A stretch of DNA of 64,000 nucleotides from positions 1,033,380-1,097,379 of the forward strand of contig CH003024.1 of assembly GCA_000149265.1 (NCBI GenBank), in the 5' to 3' direction. Origin of the DNA: Ciona savignyi. Taxonomy: Eukaryota > Chordata > Ascidiacea > Phlebobranchia > Cionidae. The position numbers and the translations under genes are program-made. Under the pieces are notes generated by a model. The model did no database searches. It was not told where the DNA came from and saw only the letters and a program-made list of their open reading frames with translations. Of the stretch, positions 25,001 through 36,374 are shown piece by piece (the stretch's first letter is position 1; each line of letters begins with the position of its first letter).

Positions 25001-28000
25001 TACATTTTAGGAACGACCAGTATATCACCCCAAACGGACTCACTTTATCGGAATGGCTGCTTAATTCCACCAATGCAGTAAACTATTTTACTGTCAATGG
25101 ACAATTACACCCTCTGCTCACTTTTAAAGCCGGTAGAATGAAGCGTATGCGGTAAGAAGTTTATGTGTAATGGTTACACTCTGTGTTCCATTTTAGTATC
25201 AGTGTGAAAAAATACGTTTTTACAATCTGTATTTTACAACTTGTATTTTACAGGCAAATATTTAAAAAAATGTATTTTAATGCCCTCTAAAAGATTTAAA
25301 TTAAGTGTCTAACCACAGTTATAGTCTAACTACTGAAGTGTCTAACCACTCTACTGAAGTGTCTAACCACAAAAGATTAAAATTAATTCACAGAGGTTTC
25401 ATATAGCAATATTTATTTCATCAATCCGTTTGATCTACAGGTTTGCTAATGCCGGTGGTGCCCATACACTTGAGTTGGAAGTCACTGCTTCTGCAAGTGG
25501 GGCCACTTGTCAGTGGAGAGAGATCGCGCACGACGGTGTGTACTTGAAAGCGCCACAAATCCCGAGAACCGGACAAACTCTGGTCGAGGCCGGCTCACGA
25601 GTGGACTGGATGATAAAGTGCGAACACCCTGGCTTGTATGAGGTATGCTGAAAAGTAGTGACCTTAGGCAAATTTACAAAAAAAATACAAAAATTAAAAA
25701 TGTATTTGACAGGAAAAAAAAGCTTTGGAGTACAATATGCCCATTCACATGTTTAGCATCCACTTTAAAATTAAAATTGGCGTTTCATCCAGATTCGCTC
25801 AGTGGTGAAAGAATCTAACGACCAGTCAATGGGTAGATTAGATCGATTCAACGGCCTCATTGCGACGATTAATGTTGTCAGTCCTAGGCGAGCACGTCGG
25901 AATTGGAACTTTCCTACCTATTTGCCAGCACTTCCAGCAAATATGCCAGACCTGATCGAAGTGGACGAAAGATATGTCGAAAAGTTCATATACGAGCTCG
26001 GCTCCGGGAATACCGTGAACAGGGAACTCTTTCCTGAAACCGGAAACAAAATCCGGTAAGTAGTTTAGTTTAGTTTTTTGTTTCCACGATGAAAACATAA
26101 ATCAGGACTATTAAAGAAAATTGAAAAACGGGGAAAACGGCAAAACGACAGTCGTTAGAACACGTCTAAAAACAAGCAGTAATTTATTACTGTTCGGTAA
26201 AATTGACGTGGACGCTAAACCAAAAGACGTGGCCGCCAAACCCCAAAAAAGTAGACCTTTTCGTGCAGGTTCTTTTATTCTCAATAAGCGTCTGTAAAAA
26301 CGAAAACAAATTAGGGACAAAAAAATAAATCCGTTTATTGCAGACATAAAATGCGGCTAGACAGCGTGCAAGAGTGGACTTTCGTGAACGCTCAACCTGT
26401 GATGCGTCATCCAATGCACATTCACGTCAATCATTTCCAGGTTGGTTTATAAGTTCATACGTGCTACCATCGCTATTTTAGCGTGTTAAATAACACGAAG
26501 AGTCTCAGCGTTTGTTTATCCTGTTTATCGCTGGGTTCAGACAAAGTGCGCTGCACGAATAGCCTGCGACTGATTTCGATCCGACATCCGTCCGAAATAT
26601 TTATCAAACTTTTCATATCAGACCAATATAACATTGCTGATGCAGCGGGGTATGGTACAGTCTATCGAATATTTTAAAAATATTTATTTAAAATTGCAGG
26701 TTATTCGATACAACAAATACAACGGACCGGTTGCATGGTTCGACTTTCTGGGAGAAAGAGGAACCTTCGAGAGGTTTGTGGATCAAAACGGAACGCACTG
26801 TGAATATCAATGGGATGGTTTTAAACCGAGTGAGTAAAACTGTTTTACCGTATTTTCCCTAGATAAAGCTAAAAAGTAGAGCTGATACGAGTCGTCCGGT
26901 GTCATTTATATTCCGAGAAACGTCAAACATTTATGCTCCTTCATAGACCGATCATTTGCCACATAAGGTGACGTTCAACCAATTATTCTCTCTATCTCTT
27001 CAATGAAAACTAAATTCACAAAAATAGCTGTCACTCAAAATTCTGCTATAGCAAGTCTTAGTTTTTTTTCACAGTTTAAATTTAAAACTTGGATCTGTAA
27101 CCTAAACCGTAAAGCAGCTAGAAGATGCACAATCAACACCATTATTGCATGAAGCACTTCTTCACTACCTTAAAACACAGTTAAACGAGAACACCGGCGC
27201 GCAGCCTAGAACATGCTGCTTTTAACCGTACAAACGTTGGGACAATTGTTACTTAGCTAAGCACACATTTAAATGCCATGACATTAGTCTTTTATTTAGT
27301 TATACGCCATCTGAAATAATCGTTCTTCCATCGCAGGGTTCTTAGCATATTGCAGCCCATATATAAAAGTAGGTTCGGATTTTCCTTTAATCTCCAGGTC
27401 CACATCAAACAGATTTGAATGCATACCATCATTTCTTTTACTGTTTCGTCAGTTAAACTTGTTTTGTCAGAATGCAATAGCTTAAGCCTCTTCATACCAC
27501 ATACACGCACGTATAAAGTTTCCATCATCACAGACAGCATTCCCTTGACCGATACAATTGCTGCATTTATGGCTGACAATTCTATTTTTATATTCGATTG
27601 TGCCCTAAATATTAAATTTTTAAACCCTAGCCATATTTGTTTTGGCAGCTTATCTGCTATCTATCGTGTCTTTGGGAAGTTGCATTGAAACCCAACCCAT
27701 CAGTTTACGTTTTGGTTATTTTCGTATTGGTATGAAGAGAGTATTCCACGGTCACCGTTGAATTGCTATTTAAAGCAATTTTGTTGTTTAGGGATTTACA
27801 AGAAATATATACCAATTTCCTTTTTTTAATTCGGGTTTTTAAACGTTGTTTTTTCAATAAGGCGCAAAATTTCACTTTCGGTCAGCTATTCCATGGACAG
27901 TTTGACCAGGCAAAGGAGGGGTTTGGCACCTTGCTTGAGCAAGTCGCTTCTGCTTCTCCATCATCGTTTTACCAAAAGCTAAACACGCTTAACGCCTTTC

Positions 28001-30414
28001 AGCCGAATGGTTTCCGGTTCGAAACTGGTCACTAGAGAGTAGGTTGTGTCCTTGGGCAAGGCACTTTACGGACATCGCCTGAACCCAGCGGCCTAATAGG
28101 TTCTACTAAATTAAAGGAACGTGTAAATCATACACAACACACTACAATAGCTCCGGTAACCCGACGGTGGGTGCGAGGTGATCTGACGATTGCCCTTGTG
28201 TTAACCCCCTTGGTTTTTCCATTTACGGGGATACACATGAATATCCTATCCTATCCCCCTACCCTCTTAACCATGACTTGTATACTCCAACAGCTCAACC
28301 CACCAACAATGTTCAACTACCATCAATCATTCACTCCACCCTCGGTCACGAAATGCGTTACAACAACACTGTTGGTGCCCTCGGGTACGTCAATTTGGGA
28401 GACTACAGAGAAACAATACCAATTCCACCTCTTGGCAATGTAACGGTCAGTGACCAAATAGTTATATCTACGTTGGTACGTTGTCAACGTTATGTGATGT
28501 GAAGGTTATATATGTTGACGACGCAGTATATGTTGACGACAATGCTGCAGATTTTCTTATTAATCAACTCAAATGATTTGACCTGGGCAAGATACTTAAA
28601 AAGATCAAATGCAGCTAAAAATGAATTTGATAAAACAACTTTTTCGTTGAATACACGAAGTTTATTATGTATGCATCTATACTTCTAAGTTTAGCCTGGT
28701 ACATTGTAGGTTGTTCATTAATTAAAAAACAGCATGATTTACCTTAACCAAGATACTCGCTCTTTATAATTTGAAACCAATGCTATAACAAACCACAACC
28801 ATTACCGCCTAAAATGTCTTCCTTCATTCTCACTTTTATTCCTGTAGATCCGATTCATTCCATCCTTTTTTACCGGCACTGTGGTAACGCATTGCCACAA
28901 CACTGTGCACTCCGACAGGGGAATGATGATGTTGGCGGAAATAGTGGGACAAGGTAAGTCCGGCCGCTTAGTCTGACGGTTAAGTGCGTCGCCTTTCAAT
29001 CGAAAGGTTGCAGGTTCGAAACCGATCGCTAGCCAGTCGGTTATGTCCTTGGGCAAGTCATTTTATCGCCATTGCCTGAACACATTGGATTAATGGGTTC
29101 TACCAAATTAAAGGAGCGTGTGAATCATGCACAACACACTGCAATAGTTACGTTTACCGACGGTGGGCACAACGTGATCTAACGATTGCTCGTGTGTTAA
29201 CCCTTGGTTTTCCCATGCACGGGATAAACATTAATATCCTATCCTATCTTTTTCTATTCTCTGCCTGAATCCGTATATTATGTTAATAGTTTCCAATTAT
29301 TTTAAGCTCATGTTACAACCACCTTGTGTTTGGCCATTCACGATGATAAAAATAATTGTACTACCACATCCTGTGGACAGTCATAGGTTTGTTCTATTGG
29401 CTAAGTTTATATATTTTTTTCTTCCAAGTCGACCGTAGGTTTATAAGAAATTACAGTCTTTATATACCTTTTATTATATTTACCATAATTACTGTGCATT
29501 GTATAGATCGCAATTATCCGATTCCGCTTATAGAATTCCAATATAGACTGTAGAATTTAAACCGTATCCTACGCGACCCTATGGTCGTGGTATGTCAATC
29601 AAATCGGTAGTCTTGTCAGCGATTTAGTGACTGCCCATCAAACACATCACTGTAGTGGCAGAAAAGTGTATTATACAGTTCCGGTGCAGTGAAGTAGATG
29701 AAATGAACAGTTGCGACTAAACGACTAAATTTCTGAGGTGTTCAACCACGATTCGATCAACCTTATACAAATAGAATACACAGTTAGCAATTCAAATAGA
29801 GGCAGTTTAGCATAACACATATAGTACCTTAAACACTTTCACAATTGCAAATGCTACACAATAGCTAGATTTAAACATTGAAGTATTGCAATTAAGCTAG
29901 GTGGAATATTACTGCTACAATATCAGCATAACATATACTGCAGCCACAACACAAGCTACACTAAACAATTTGGAAAACTGGCGTACACATCGTACACAAA
30001 CATGGCTGATCTAATTTGGCATGGCAGTTAGACAAAGAAATGTCGCATTCCGTAACGCATGGTGGTTTTGCCCGTTACGCATGGTGGTTTTGGTAACAAT
30101 GGAAATAATAGAAATCGTATACAACAATTTTGGGATTAATAACCGTAACATAGACTATAATTTTAGACGAATCCATTGACGGGGCGCGCGTGGACTGGAA
30201 CGGAACTTATCCCACCACCTGTCACCTGGGCGACTACCATCCTTCAATGCCGACCCCCGCTCCATTAAATACTACTTCATCTCCACAACCAATCGATTTC
30301 TTTGAGTTTTTCAGTTACATGACTCGGAGGCAGCAAAATAACTACGCAGATTATTTCGTCCGCCCAGAATATTACCATAACTTGTACAGGAATTCCGTAG
30401 ATTTTGTTTCGTGA
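22093..30414 (+). CDS. Secreted laccase-like multicopper oxidase, 13 exons
   Basis: Exons: 22093-22192, 22300-22484, 22716-22820, 22905-23036, 24279-24481, 25011-25151, 25441-25642, 25793-26055, 26344-26440, 26700-26829, 28294-28445, 28848-28953, 30167-30414. They total 2064 bases, exactly 687 codons plus stop, all with GT-AG. A signal peptide (MLDFKLALCCVYFLAIPTYG) opens the protein. All four copper motifs are visible: HVHGLH (exon 3), YHPHFHG (exon 4), HPMHIHVNHF (exon 9) and HCHNTVHSDRGMM (exon 12), the last supplying type-1 ligands with a possible Met axial ligand. Other family marks are RRTFNG, NAGGAHTLE, DGVYL and GDYRETIP. Such enzymes oxidise phenols, amines or metal ions and reduce O2 to water; the substrate here cannot be read from sequence. 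The extracellular location is inferred from the signal peptide. The C-terminal ~80 residues are less typical. Confidence 0.92.
22680..22729 (+). repeat. 25-bp tandem duplication containing the exon-3 acceptor
   Basis: AGTAATTTATTGGGACCAAT and the following TTCCAG occur twice in a row, so two identical acceptors (TTCCAG/AGTAATTT) lie 25 bp apart. Only the downstream one (exon start 22716) keeps the frame. Confidence 0.8.
23205..23790. repeat. Two diverged SINE-like units in intron 4
   Basis: Two segments share ATTCTCGAGGTA, then GCTTGCATAGTATGACTGAT and AATACCACAACAAAAACAAA, at about 23205-23525 and 23530-23790. The first also has an ACCGACGGTAGGCGCAAG segment like the SINE body. Confidence 0.5.
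23791..24068 (+). mobile_element. tRNA-derived SINE in intron 4 of the oxidase
   Basis: Head GACCAGTTAGTCTGGTGG, body GTGTCCTTGGGCAAGGCA and ACACAACACACTGCAATAGC, and the CCCATTTACGGGGATAAA region. The ATATCCTATCC tail is missing. Confidence 0.9.
24634..24926 (+). mobile_element. tRNA-derived SINE, full length, in intron 5 of the oxidase
   Basis: Head CTGACCGGTTAGTCCGACGG, B box partly deleted, and complete tail AACATGAATATCCTATCCTA. Same orientation as the host gene. Confidence 0.92.
27296..27600 (-). pseudogene. Frameshifted gene fragment, possibly TPR-type, antisense in oxidase intron 10
   Basis: Three consecutive minus-strand frames give protein-like text that connects only through frameshifts: GQGNAVCDDGNFIRACMWYE (TPR-like GN..F..A...Y.EA), then LKLLHSDKTSLTDETVKE, then NDGMHSNLFDVDLEIKGKSE and a run ending in AKNPAMEERLFQMAYN and TAA. 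The first frame is closed by TAA right after the EA pair. No introns are visible, which would fit a retrocopy. The TPR assignment rests on one helix pair and is tentative. Confidence 0.42.
27885..27991 (+). pseudogene. Unidentified coding-like fragment cut by a SINE
   Basis: After an acceptor-like TTTCGGTCAG, the plus strand reads LFHGQFDQAKEGFGTLLEQV then ASASPSSFYQKLNTL and runs straight into a 5'-truncated SINE. It is not needed by the oxidase, whose exons 10 and 11 join in phase without it. Identity unknown. Confidence 0.3.
27992..28258 (+). mobile_element. 5'-truncated SINE just before oxidase exon 11
   Basis: Begins within the tRNA-like head (GCCTTTCAGCCGAATGG) with B box GGTTCGAAAC intact, and ends ATGAATATCCTATCCTATCC, 35 bp before the acceptor of exon 11. 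Confidence 0.9.
28956..29250 (+). mobile_element. SINE starting at the donor of oxidase exon 12
   Basis: The head (CCGGCCGCTTAGTCTGACGG, B box GGTTCGAAAC) starts within a few bases of the GTAAGT donor at 28954. The tail is ATTAATATCCTATCCTATC. Confidence 0.9.
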
Positions 30415-30584
30415 TGTCTGTATAAAGGACAACATTGCATACTTGTTTAACCGATGTATCTACAGTTGTATATAAACCATAAAAAGTGCACTAAAATTAC
30501 AACAGACTTTAATGTAAAACATCTGTGCTGAAATATTCGTAAATCTGACCCAAATGTACTCTTTTTAACTAAACATTGAAAAGA

Positions 30585-30690
30585 AGTTTGGTTTGACTAT
30601 GGGACCGATGCGTTTATGCTTGCAGAAACAAAACTATGGCAGTCCGGTTAAAAAAATCTGGAATGTTGGATAACATGGACCTGGCGTGCA
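30585..30690 (+). repeat. Terminal fragment of the 335-bp-monomer repeat family
   Basis: GGACCGATGCGTTTATGCTT and GCAGAAACAAAACTATGGCA, then TGGACCTGGCGTGCACATAT, match the segment at 57425-57540. Confidence 0.75.
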
Positions 30691-30876
30691 CATATCTGAC
30701 AATATCATATATTGTGTAATGAACCTGGATAACAAGATCGGAGAACTACAGTAAAGTGATGGGACAACAATTTTTATTTTCTAGTTGAAATATAGTCAAT
30801 TTGTTTTTAAATATGATCCATATGTTTTACTACAGGTACCTATTTTTTTAATGCAATGCCACTTATATATACGATT

Positions 30877-30879
<3 letters not shown>

Positions 30880-30907
<28 letters not shown>
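30880..30907. repeat. (AT)n microsatellite
   Basis: Fourteen uninterrupted AT units. Confidence 0.97.
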
Positions 30908-31358
30908 GTGCTGTTGTCGTTTATGCGATATAAGATGCACGCACACTGTCCTCATAAATGACGATTAAACATGAACACCTATAAGCATACTTTGTGCTAT
31001 CCACGTCAGTGTGTAACCATGGTAAGATCTTAAACCCGCAGGGTTATTCAAATAAATTTATTTGCAATGTCAATTAATACATTTAGGACGGATTAAACAA
31101 ATGGACTTTCATCGATTTTACAAACGTGTTATTAATTAGGTTGAACAGTCAAAAACATATTTGATCATTTGTGAGATTTGAGGTAAAAGTTGTACACACA
31201 AATAACATCATGGGTGGTCTGATAAAACACATTGCAAAATGGCATTTGACTAATTAAGCTACTGTAACTGATTAACTTAATAATAATAAACTTTCAATAA
31301 ATACGATCGACAAGCTGTAAGTATATATGTGAAATATCCACCACCAAAATTCTGTTTT

Positions 31359-31568
31359 TTACCAATTTGCGTGTAGATTTGCATTAATTTTTAGTTTGTT
31401 GAACATTATCAATACAACAAATGAAATGAATAGTAAGACCGATAAAACAAAAGTACATATATAGTTAGAAAAGTATATACTTTTAATATTTGTTCTTCGC
31501 GCGGTATCTTTCATTTGAGATGCGGCAACATTTTTAGCTTTTGTCCCGATATCAGATATCACTATCAT
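31359..31568 (-). CDS. Possible 69-aa single-pass membrane peptide
   Basis: ATG-initiated frame with a polar start (MIVISDIGTKAKNVAASQMK) and a strong hydrophobic stretch (YICTFVLSVLLFISFVVLIM) before a short basic tail and stop. No splice, promoter or family evidence. Given the AT-rich background it may be chance. Confidence 0.2.
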   Translation of the reverse strand: MIVISDIGTKAKNVAASQMKDTARRTNIKSIYFSNYICTFVLSVLLFISFVVLIMFNKLKINANLHANW

Positions 31569-32819
31569 TCATTGCGTCTTTGTGGCTAGTAAAATTGAAA
31601 ATACTGTTTTTTTAGCATAGTAAATATAAATCCTGAATCGGTACATATTACTACATATTTTGGGATAATTTGAGATATAGGTATAAAAAAATTGGCCTTT
31701 TTTACCGATTTAACAGAAAATAACGTAAAAATTCAAAAAATAACTTATCGGTATAGTTTGTAATGTACATGTAAAAGAAATGTGTTAAAAAGGTACAGGA
31801 TATTAGATAATAAGGTCTACATGACACTGAAAAATATACTCGTGTTGCTGCAAAAATATTTTCAACGCCTGAAATTTATAAATACCTTGGGAGTCACAAC
31901 ATATCGTGTGATCGGTGTATGTCCATTTTATATTAAAAGAGTAATAGAAATATCTTCCTACATTGTCGCTCATGTGTTGTCCTTAATAGGTTTAAGCACA
32001 CGTAGACCTTGGGGGAATAGGCTTATATTAAAATATATTAAATGTCTACCTGTGTGGTTGGTTACAAACCAATAGGTGCGCGTAAGATTTATCGTCGCCA
32101 TATTGTATATATTTATATCGATGTCACGGGGGAGTATAAGACCGCTATAGTATTCCCCATTTTCCCACAATTTCACCGAAGTATAAAACGCTCGTTTTTA
32201 CCGGTCCTTTGATAGTTTTGGTATGTTTTGGAATTATCGGTTATTGTTAAGATGTGTATGACGTGAAATGGCTCCTGTTCAATCACAATTTAAAACCCGT
32301 CATTTTAAGATACTGCAACTTCTCAGAAAGACAGGTGTTATAGGAGCTCGCACCTGGTCAGGAAGTTACAAGATGACCTAAATCATTGGAAATACAGGAA
32401 ATTGTAAAAATAAAGTAATAAGGTTTAAAGTCATATTCTAATGTTAGAAGATAGCTTTCAAAAATGATTTTCTGAATTAACATATATTGCCTCCAATGTT
32501 CTCTAGGGTTACTAATTATAATTCGTAATAAAGCATATCCAGAACACGTACAAACTATGCATGCTAGCCATTTCAGAATTTTGCAATTAGTGGAAGGTTA
32601 TAGCCTCTTACTTTTTTAACATAGATCCAGGCACACCTAAATCACATTAGATATTACCCCCCAAAAAAACTCATTACCTAACTGTGATCAGGCAATCGGA
32701 TAAGTGCTTTTCCCAAGTACATGCATATTTCGGTAGGCCTATATGCTTTTATTGTTACTAGGCAAAACACTCCTTGAAAACACGACTTAAACTCTAATAC
32801 ATTTGAAAAAACTCTAACA

Positions 32820-33118
32820 GAAACCGACAGATAAGTCTGGTGTGTTAGTGCGCCGCCTTTCAGCCGAAGTTTTGCAAGTACGAAATTGGTCACCAGCTAG
32901 TCGTTTTGTCTTTGGGCAAGGCACCTAACGGATATTGCTCAAATCCAAAGGAATAATGGTTTCTACTTAATTGAAGGAAAGTTATACATAACACACTGGA
33001 AAGCTCCGGTAACCCGACGATGGTCGCGATCGAGGTGATCTGACGGTTGCCCGTGTGTTAACCCCCTTGGTTTTCCTATTCACGGGGATAAACATTATTA
33101 TCCTATCCTATCCTATTC
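32820..33118 (+). mobile_element. tRNA-derived SINE
   Basis: Head ACCGACAGATAAGTCTGGTG, body CGGTAACCCGACGATGGTCG, tail TTATTATCCTATCCTATCCT. Confidence 0.88.
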
Positions 33119-33253
33119 CATATTTTTCCACATTGAAATTTGTGCTAATTTCACAAAGGTGTCAGTAAAATCCGGCCGTTATACCTTGGTGGCTTCACAT
33201 CTTAATAGAATAAAAACCAAGAGCAGAAATGTAAACGACAAAAATAGTTTAAT

Positions 33254-33307
33254 ATGCCTTTAAGGGGCATTTAATTAAACCTTAAAGATGCCTTTAAGGG
33301 GCATTAA
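33254..33307. repeat. Short direct repeat, TGCCTTTAAGGGGCATT x 2
   Basis: The 17-mer occurs twice about 37 bp apart. Each copy holds CCTTTAAGG, itself palindromic. It lies downstream of the 99-aa gene on the minus strand. Confidence 0.7.
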
Positions 33308-33399
33308 ATAATTGGACGCCATAGGCCGAGGTCGTGATAAAATTAGGGTAAACTTAAAATACAATTTTTAATTAAACGAATTTATCATTTGTCGTTAGT

Positions 33400-33978
33400 T
33401 TATTGAAATTTATTTTTGATGCCAAGGGCCTCCTCTGTCAAATCATTTTTATGTATCGATGGTACGATTCCACAAATACTATCCAGCCCATGTAAACCGC
33501 CTTCGTAATCGAGCTGGTAAACTTGTGCATCTTCTGTCGCACCACCCAAAGGTATTTTTATGTTTAGCGTAATGGGAGCTGTAAAACAAAGTAAAGATTT
33601 TTAATAAAATGGTAAGCTAAACGATTATATAACCGAATGTTAAGCGCGACAAAGCCACATAGAGTGTTACCGATCGGTAATATAATCGTTTGTTTTATTC
33701 CCCACCGTTATTTGTATTTTTATCTTTATGGAACTATGAATACGCTAGTAGTTGTGGAATCGAAAATGACCATAAAACTTATACATACAGACGATAAATG
33801 TTTAAAGATTAAAGTAATTTTGCTCCAGAAATGCTCAATGAGCAAATATAGACTTACAGTTCGATGCACCATCACGCACTTTTGCTGTCGTCTCCACTTC
33901 CGCACTTTTGCTGTCGTCTTCAAAAGGTTCGGTTAATTCCGAACTTATTTGATCCACAGAAGAACAACCAGATCCCAT
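33400..33978 (-). CDS. Two-exon 99-aa protein with myristoylation-type N-terminus
   Basis: Exons 33978-33858 and 33578-33400 join in phase (300 bases, 99 aa plus TAA) with GTAAGT and TTACAG splice sites. It starts MGSGCSSVDQISSE: Gly-2 with Ser-6 fits the N-myristoylation pattern and Cys-5 could be palmitoylated, which suggests attachment to the inner face of a membrane (inference). An acidic stretch (EPFEDDSKSAEVE) follows, encoded partly by a short duplication (GACGACAGCAAAAGTGCG occurs twice). The second exon reads SPITLNIKIPLGGATEDAQV and then YQLDYEGGLHGLDSICGIV. I do not recognise the family. Confidence 0.6.
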
Positions 33979-35826
33979 TATTTTGCTATCGGTACAACTG
34001 ATGCCTCTTTTTTGCGTGGGTAGTATTTATTGAAACAGTATTAGACTGGGTTAATCAGTTACAGCATACACTTCAGTAGCCTAATTGGTCAATTGCCATT
34101 TTGCAATGTGTTTTCATCAGACCACTTACAATGTCATTGGAGTGTACAAAACGTTTACGCCGAATTTTAATAAATGATCAACTATGTTTTTGACTGTTCT
34201 ACTTAATTAAATACAAGTTGGTTGAATCAAGGTTAAAGTCCATTTGTTAAATCCGCCCCAGGTGTAATTTACATCGCATAATAAATTATTTAAATGGCCC
34301 TGTGGGTTAAAGTGTTTACCATATGCATATACTTTTAATCTAAAGACCATTTGCGGACGTTTCCTAAATCTAAGTAATTATGGAAAATAAGTAAATCCGA
34401 CAGTTAGCACGAGGTAATTGGATAATTGTCTATCTTACAAAACGTCATTACATGGCCAAATAAACACGATTGACGGCTTTTTCTTTGATCTCTAGGAAAA
34501 CTGACAGCGTAATATCTTAAGTGGATTAAATGTGTATTCTTCTTATATCAAACATCTGTAAGTTAAAAACACGTTAATTCTGTAAGTTACAAACACGTTA
34601 AACAACACTATATTGATCTACCCTTACAGTAGAATGAAATATAATCTGCAAAGCTAAATCTATGAAAAAGGTAACTATGTGTACAAGGATAAGATAGGAT
34701 ATTCATGTTTATCCCCGTGAATGGGAAAACCAAGGGGGGTAACAAACGGGAGATATTCAGATCACCTCGCGCCCATCGTCGGGTTACTGGAGATATTACA
34801 GTGTGTTGTATATAATAGACACGTTCCATCCATTTAGTGGAACCCATAAATCTGCTGGGTTCAGGCAATCTTCGGTAAGTGCTTTGCCCAAGGACACCAC
34901 TAGGTAGCTATCGGCCAGTTTCGAACCCACAACCTTTCGGTTGACAGGCGTCGCACTGCTGAACCGCCAGACAAACCGGTCGGACAATGATATATGTCTC
35001 GCTATTTTATAATTCACTGCTCATGTGCAAACCAATATGCGTAATTTGCTAAAGGGCTGATCAGTCATATCTTAAAACATGTAGAAGCGTTGGAAATGTT
35101 GGACAGAACATGATATAGATGAACTGTAGTTTTGACATGTTTTGTACAAATATTATTCAGCAAGAAATCAGCTGGCAGTGGTGCGTGCCAGACCAATCCA
35201 AGCCCGGTTCAAATTTGCACTACTATTTCATGCTTTTCGAATGCAGAAACTGTGTGTCGCTGTATTACATAATTATTTAGAAAGGCAAGAAATTCAACAA
35301 CTGAAATATGGTTCGTTGCATGCTTTTACATTCCATTTAAAATAAAACAGATATTTATACATAGCATAGTTTAATTTATATCTGTTTAGATATGGTATAC
35401 GAATATTGATACGTAAACAAAAAAGTGATTTTTTACAACTTTTGCATGCTCACAAACTAGATTTTAAGCTATAACAACATGTTGACACTTTTGTAAGCAC
35501 ACTTATTTATGTTAAGGCCATATAAACACATTTTAGTTTAAGTGTATTAAAACATAGTTTCAAAGTCAACATGTCACCAACTACTGCAACTTTATCTTTT
35601 TAAGTTTTCTACCTAATAATACGTTAATTTTAGAGCATTCACCAACCTATTCCACATTTATTTTAACCATTATTAAATTAAAATTTTATGAGAATCTGTT
35701 CTGCCAACAAGCGTTGCTAACTATTATTATCATAATTTAGGTTAGAAAGTCTTTGCTATGATTCGCACGATCTGTAGGCCCTATTATCCACTAAGGACTA
35801 AACCACATAAATTTGCCATTTCTAAG
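33979..35826. other. Intergenic region with one SINE
   Basis: Besides the SINE at 34690-34988, no supported gene. Presumed promoter of the 99-aa gene lies just right of 33978. Confidence 0.4.
34690..34988 (-). mobile_element. tRNA-derived SINE, minus orientation
   Basis: Reverse tail ATAGGATATTCATGTTTATC, GATCACCTCGCGCCCATCGT, and a clear reverse head (AACCTTTCGGTTGACAGGCG, AACCGGTCGGACA). Confidence 0.92.
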
Positions 35827-36095
35827 GTTGTCCGAGTCTTGTTTACAATTTCCCTCGTGCTAATCAAGTGACGGATTACATTCGATATCGTTCATATGTA
35901 CCCATCCTCTCTGCCGCCACTGTTTGCATGTGGTTTCGAACCTCCAGCTTCAGCGGCGACACTTTGCTGAGCTACGCAACCATCGAGCGGCAGAATGAAA
36001 TGTTGATACTGCTATCAAGTTCAACACGAATCAAGTTCTATTTGGTCAATGAACTAGTAACAATATTTCTCATCACTACTGTGAACAACAAATGG
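35827..36095 (+). pseudogene. Orphan pentraxin-domain exon
   Basis: Bounded by an acceptor-like TTTCTAAG and the donor GTAAGA. The translation reads LVYNFPRANQVTDYIRYRS, then SAATVCMWFRTSSFSGDTLL and SYATIERQNEMLILLSSSTR, and ends NNKW. This is the N-terminal half of a pentraxin fold: TDY start, TVCxWxRT with the conserved Cys, G.T.LSYA, NE.L. No exon for the second half (the calcium-binding residues) or for a signal peptide is visible within some 1 kb on either side. The downstream sequence is a decayed SINE. Either a gene fragment or a gene whose other exons I could not find. Confidence 0.55.
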
Positions 36096-36374
36096 GTAAG
36101 AACTACTGAGAAAATGATTTAAACACCAAAATGACATACACAAATTAACAACAACCACCCTTCTTAGTTTTAATTATCTATCTAAATGTCTGGTATAGAC
36201 ATGAAGTTCACTATCTGAAAGCCAAAAAAGGGGTTAAACTAATCCAATGGGTTTGATTTTGGTTGTTTTATCCAGAGACATAATAGAATATTTAACCTCG
36301 ATACTGGTTCAAAGAATTACTATAGGTATGTACACGTTAAAGTTGGCTTAGATAGGCAATAAGTTAACGATAAG

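Larger units (their letters stand above)
30415..33399. other. Intergenic region 3' of the oxidase
   Basis: Holds a terminal fragment of the 335-bp-monomer family (30585-30690), an AT microsatellite, one SINE and a short minus-strand frame with a membrane segment (31359-31568). Nothing else is supported. Confidence 0.4.

Noticed and set aside
31782..32075. 97-codon plus-strand frame
   Set aside because: No splice, family or conservation evidence; hydrophobic AT-rich translation.
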